Shown piece by piece: positions 61,143-64,000 of a stretch of 64,000 bases of DNA. The translations under genes and the position numbers were made by a program. The notes below the pieces were generated by a model. That model made no database searches. It worked only from the letters and a program-made list of their open reading frames with translations, and was not told the DNA's origin. The stretch comes from Thalassospira sp. (lineage in GTDB: Bacteria > Pseudomonadota > Alphaproteobacteria > Rhodospirillales > Thalassospiraceae): positions 558,001-622,000 of the forward strand of contig NZ_JAUYHK010000016.1 in NCBI RefSeq assembly GCF_030690045.1, read 5' to 3'. Each line of letters opens with the position of its first letter. Position 1 is the first letter of the stretch.

Positions 61143-61651
61143 CGGTACCGGAATCGGCATTACCCTTGTCAATCATTCCCTTGACCCCGGCCTTTGCCGG
61201 GGTGGCGGCATTGTTGCATGCTGGTGGGTTCGATGATCCGTGGCCGGAAGATGATATCATTGCCCTGCTGGCCGTGCCCGGTGCCTTTGGCCTGCTGGCC
61301 TTTGATCAGGGAGGGGATGGTGCTGATCGGCCTTTGGGATTTGTTCTGATACAGGCGGTAATGGACGAGGCGGAAATCAATACCCTTATCACCGCCCCCT
61401 TTGCCCGGCGGCGCGGTGTGGCGCAGGCATTGCTGGCGGCGGTAACGGAACGCTTGCGCGACGGCAGTGTGAACCGCCTGTTGCTGGAAGTGGCCGAAGA
61501 TAACAGCGCGGCAATTGCCCTGTATCGGTCCTGCGGATTTGAGGAAACCGGTCGTCGCAAGGAATATTACCGCCGCAAAACCGGACGCAGGGTGGATGCG
61601 CTGGTAATGGAGCGCAAATTGGGTGTCTGCGCACTGGGCTGGGGCGATTAA
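61139..61651 (+). CDS. rimI: Ribosomal-protein-alanine N-acetyltransferase RimI-like
   Basis: A 170-residue GNAT enzyme: FGLLAFDQGGDGADRPLGFVLIQAVMDEAEINTLITAPFARRRGVAQALLAAVTERLRD carries the acetyl-CoA loop (about residue 98), and LEVAEDNSAAIALYRSCGFEETGRRKEYYRR is the RimI C-terminal signature. RimI acetylates ribosomal protein S18 in E. coli; tsaB-rimI linkage is conserved and seen here with a 4-base overlap. The segment GGDGADR makes a short insertion compared with E. coli RimI. Confidence 0.92.
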   Translation: MTVPESALPLSIIPLTPAFAGVAALLHAGGFDDPWPEDDIIALLAVPGAFGLLAFDQGGDGADRPLGFVLIQAVMDEAEINTLITAPFARRRGVAQALLAAVTERLRDGSVNRLLLEVAEDNSAAIALYRSCGFEETGRRKEYYRRKTGRRVDALVMERKLGVCALGWGD

Positions 61652-61683
61652 AGCTGTTATAGTCCCACAAGGTGCAAGGTTAT

Positions 61684-61929
61684 TCAGTTTTTGCGAATAA
61701 TCAGGTGCCAGATGCCCGGATGGTCAGGCATTTCAATCAGTTCAAGGATTTCGTCACCCATTTCCGTTACCGACCGCGGCACATTGATCAGCGGTTCACC
61801 TTCATTCAGGGTAACGGCAAGGGTTTGGCCCGCCGCCATTTTTTCAAGCTTCAGGCGGGTTTTGACGAAGGTCATCGGACAGATATCGCGGGTGATATCA
61901 AGGGTATCATCCGGGGAAAATGGCGTCAT
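61684..61929 (-). CDS. TusA-like sulfurtransferase family protein
   Basis: An 81-residue protein with the TusA fold: TLDITRDICPMTFVKTRLKLEKMAAGQTLAVTLNEGEPLINVPRSVTEMG. The family cysteine sits in CPMTFVKT (residue 17), where TusA proper has CPxPV. TusA-like proteins carry persulfide sulfur to tRNA thiolation, molybdenum cofactor or sulfur oxidation. The partner is not evident; moeB and the DsrE-like gene are 11 kb away. It converges with rimI. Confidence 0.87.
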   Translation of the reverse strand: MTPFSPDDTLDITRDICPMTFVKTRLKLEKMAAGQTLAVTLNEGEPLINVPRSVTEMGDEILELIEMPDHPGIWHLIIRKN

Positions 61930-62127
61930 CGGGGCCTCGTGTGAACAGGTGATATGACCGGACTAGCGCCGAAAATCGCACCGGGCAAGTCAAAGAGGAA
62001 ATATTTCGCGAAAACAACCTTGCGATATGTGTGACTTTTCTCGATATTTAGCGAGATAACAGATCGGGGCCTGGATCAACTTTCCTGGCCATGGGGGCAG
62101 GCGGAACCGGAAACGAGAAAAAAGATT

Positions 62128-62550
62128 ATGTTGGAAGAATCAACCATCGAGCAAAAATGCATTGATGCCGGTCTGAAAATGACGGGACAACGGCGAGTGA
62201 TCGCCAAGGTGCTGTCAGACTCGGAAGACCATCCCGATGTGGAACTGGTTTATCGCCGGGCAACCGAAATTGATCCGAAAATTTCGATTGCTACGGTGTA
62301 TCGGACGGTGCGCCTTTTTGAAGAAGCCGATATTCTTGAAAAACATGATTTCGGTGACGGTCGCGCCCGTTACGAGGAACTGACCGAAGAACATCATGAC
62401 CATTTGATCGATATGCGTTCAGGGAACGTCATCGAATTTTCAAATGACAAGATTGAAAAATTGCAGGAAGAAATTGCCCGCGAGCTTGGCTACAAGCTTG
62501 TCGGTCATCGCCTTGAACTTTACGGCGTTCCTGCCAAAGACGAAAAGTAA
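62128..62550 (+). CDS. fur: Fur family metal-responsive regulator
   Basis: A 140-residue regulator: MTGQRRVIAKVLSDSEDHPDVELVYRRATEIDPKISIATVYRTVRLFEEADILEKHDFGDGRARYEE is the DNA-binding domain (residues 18-84); EEHHDHLIDMRSGNVIEFSNDKIE is the metal-sensing segment with the HHDH motif. The cysteine pairs of E. coli Fur are absent (HLIDMRSG for HLICLDCG), which is usual for alphaproteobacterial Fur/Mur proteins. These respond to iron or manganese. A terminator follows. Confidence 0.94.
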   Translation: MLEESTIEQKCIDAGLKMTGQRRVIAKVLSDSEDHPDVELVYRRATEIDPKISIATVYRTVRLFEEADILEKHDFGDGRARYEELTEEHHDHLIDMRSGNVIEFSNDKIEKLQEEIARELGYKLVGHRLELYGVPAKDEK

Positions 62551-62586
62551 CCGGTTTCTGCCGGTTTCAGAATAGTTGATGTGTGA

Positions 62587-62618
62587 AAAGCCATCCGTAT
62601 TTTGATGCGGATGGCTTT
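62587..62618 (+). terminator. Rho-independent terminator of fur
   Basis: AAAGCCATCCG pairs with CGGATGGCTTT in a perfect 11-bp stem with a 10-base loop; CATATTTTTG follows. It is 37 bases beyond the fur stop and separates fur from olsB. Confidence 0.83.
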
Positions 62619-62711
62619 CATATTTTTGTTACGATTTCTTAACAAAGCCTTCACTCGCTCTTGATCGGAATGTCGCGCAAACTCTGCGCACATGTACGAA
62701 AGGGAGTTGCG

Positions 62712-63503
62712 ATGAGCGACGATCAGCAGCGACGGTTGGAAGTCCGCCTGGCGGAGTCGGAAGACGAAATCCTGGCAAGTCAGAAATTGCGCTACAAGGT
62801 TTTTTACGAAGAACGGGGGGCGCAGCCCTCTGCCGAAATGGCCGAGGTCGAACGCGATTTTGATTCCTATGATCCTTTGTGCGACCATCTTTTGGTGATT
62901 GATCATAATCGCGGAGCCGGGGCCAAGGGCGTTGTCGGCACCTATCGCATGTTGCGCCAGTCGGTGGCCAACCGTCATGGCGGCTTTTACAGTGCCGATG
63001 AATATGAAATCGACTCGATGCTGGCCAATGTTGGCAATAGCGGCGAAATCATGGAGCTGGGCCGGTCCTGCGTTGAGGCGGATTACCGCACGATGCCAAC
63101 CCTGCAATTATTGTGGCAGGGCATTGCCGCCTATGTCTTCAAATATGATATCAAGCTGATGTTTGGCTGTGCATCCTTTCACGGCACCGATCCGGATGCC
63201 TTCCGCGATGCCCTGACCTATTTGCATCACAATCATATGGCCCCCGAAGAAATGCGCCCGCGCGCCATCGAGGACCGCTATGAATCAATGGCGCGGTCCG
63301 AAATTCATAATGTCGATCCGCGGCAGGCCTTGCGTGATCTGCCACCGCTGATCAAGGGGTATTTGCGGTTGGGCGGTTATGTCGGCGACGGTGCGGTGGT
63401 TGATCATCAATTCAACACCACCGATATCTGCATCGTTCTGCCGACTGAAAAAGTCACCGACCGTTATTACAAGCATTATGAACGGACTGCGAGGGTATCG
63501 TGA
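62712..63503 (+). CDS. olsB: L-ornithine N(alpha)-acyltransferase OlsB
   Basis: Adds a 3-hydroxyacyl chain to ornithine, the first step to ornithine lipids. The 263-residue protein, of the GNAT-like hemolysin/OlsB family, has VRLAESEDEILASQKLRYKVFYEERGA at the start, GVVGTYRMLRQSVANRHGGFYSADEYEI near residue 78, IMELGRSCVEADYRTMPTLQLLWQGIAAYV near residue 115, and LMFGCASFHG. AAAGGGAG precedes the start at MSDDQQRR. The stop overlaps the GTG of the next gene by 4 bases (GTGA), as is usual for olsB-olsA. Confidence 0.92.
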   Translation: MSDDQQRRLEVRLAESEDEILASQKLRYKVFYEERGAQPSAEMAEVERDFDSYDPLCDHLLVIDHNRGAGAKGVVGTYRMLRQSVANRHGGFYSADEYEIDSMLANVGNSGEIMELGRSCVEADYRTMPTLQLLWQGIAAYVFKYDIKLMFGCASFHGTDPDAFRDALTYLHHNHMAPEEMRPRAIEDRYESMARSEIHNVDPRQALRDLPPLIKGYLRLGGYVGDGAVVDHQFNTTDICIVLPTEKVTDRYYKHYERTARVS

Positions 63504-64000
63504 ACTGTTATCCCTGTGCCGCGATCCGGCTTGTGATGTATGCGTTGCTGACGCTGTTATTGCTGCCGGTGCAAATGGTGGCGGTGTTGCTGCGTCTGAA
63601 ACTGGCGGATGATCTGCCCCGGTTTTATCATGGGCTGTGCCTGAAAATCCTCAATATCGAGGTGCGGGTATCGGGTGTGCCGATGATGGACGGACCGGGC
63701 ATCATCGTTGCCAATCATGCGTCCTATCTGGATGTGCCGGTGTTGGGATCGCTGGTGCGAGGCAGTTTCATTGCCAAGAAAGAGGTCGCAAGCTGGCCGG
63801 TTTATGGATTTCTGGCGAAATTGCAGCGCACCACCTTTATCGAACGTCGCCCGGTGCGGTCTCGTACCCAGAACGATGAACTGGGTCGGCGTCTGGCCGC
63901 CGGGCACAAGCTGATCATGTTCCCCGAAGGAACCAGCAATGACGGCAATCGGGTCCTGCCCTTTAAATCCACCCTGTTTGGGGTTGCCGAACGCCAGATG
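63500..64000 (+). CDS. olsA: OlsA/PlsC-type O-acyltransferase (3' end outside window)
   Basis: The first 167 codons of a 1-acyl-sn-glycerol-3-phosphate acyltransferase-like protein; no stop before the edge. It starts with GTG (MNCYPCAAIRLVMYAL) and has an N-terminal membrane helix, the catalytic HASYLD (H-x4-D) near residue 74, and FPEGTSN near residue 139. Next to olsB the expected role is adding the second fatty acid to lyso-ornithine lipid. Phosphatidic acid synthesis (PlsC) is the alternative. Overlaps olsB by 4 bases. Confidence 0.88.
   Translation, partial: MNCYPCAAIRLVMYALLTLLLLPVQMVAVLLRLKLADDLPRFYHGLCLKILNIEVRVSGVPMMDGPGIIVANHASYLDVPVLGSLVRGSFIAKKEVASWPVYGFLAKLQRTTFIERRPVRSRTQNDELGRRLAAGHKLIMFPEGTSNDGNRVLPFKSTLFGVAERQM

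Noticed and set aside
1-64000. CRISPR arrays, tRNA or rRNA genes, insertion sequences, prophage structural genes
   Set aside because: I looked for regularly spaced repeats, tRNA T-loop and D-loop motifs, transposase or integrase motifs and saw none I could support.

Overview
The window reads as a stretch of chromosome from an alphaproteobacterium, most likely a marine Rhodospirillales member such as Thalassospira or a close relative. That is inferred from protein character and gene order; no search was run. The supporting signs are the PPSR-maf-aroE-coaE-dnaQ operon facing hemE across an origin-like spacer, the secB/fxsA/Tim44-domain/mltA neighbourhood, the hisB-hisH-hisA-hisF-hisE order next to hslVU, an alphaproteobacterial-type Fur, and an olsB-olsA pair for ornithine lipids. 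Base composition is moderately GC-rich throughout. The exception is an AT-rich island at about 32.6-34.5 kb, and to a lesser degree the stretch at 22.4-23.8 kb.

Layout. 1-2 kb: lactate oxidation genes (lutB fragment, lutA) and a periplasmic solute-binding-like protein. 2-5.7 kb (minus): dnaQ, coaE, aroE, maf, ppsR. 5.67-6.2 kb: probable chromosome replication origin with three perfect DnaA boxes. 6.2-9 kb (plus): hemE, hemH, hemJ for late heme synthesis. 9-16.4 kb: secB, fxsA, a Tim44-domain protein, mltA, a DMT transporter, rlmN, an IalB-like protein. 16.5-19.8 kb (minus): a lipoprotein, a bactofilin, a CysZ-like membrane protein, a strong small-RNA candidate, and lolA. 19.9-22.3 kb (plus): gshB and three small or membrane proteins.

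22.3-34.5 kb is accessory in character. It holds small secreted and unknown proteins, MarR and LysR regulators, VOC and NTF2-like proteins, comM, a SAM methyltransferase, a tandem pair of paralogous ~100-residue proteins, an SDR, ghrA, and a DUF6314-like protein. It ends in an AT-rich three-gene cassette with a TIGR04255-like protein, the best candidate here for an uncharacterised system. 34.5-39 kb is the histidine operon, carrying an inserted acetyltransferase and a DUF2628 protein. It is followed by hslVU, a GNAT protein, a PhoR-like kinase, a nitroreductase-fold enzyme, a polysaccharide deacetylase, coaBC and dut. A sulfur block follows (Rrf2 regulator, cysK, moeB, dsrE-like), then LysE, LysR and MgtC proteins.

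52.4-59.8 kb is a complete glucoside-use locus: LacI regulator, GH1 beta-glucosidase, binding protein, two permeases, ATPase and gluconokinase. Two identical, inverted 18-bp operators flank its divergent promoter region. The right end has a VanX-type dipeptidase, tsaB-rimI, a TusA-like protein, fur, and olsB overlapping an olsA/plsC gene cut by the window edge. I saw no tRNA, rRNA, CRISPR array, insertion sequence or integrase.
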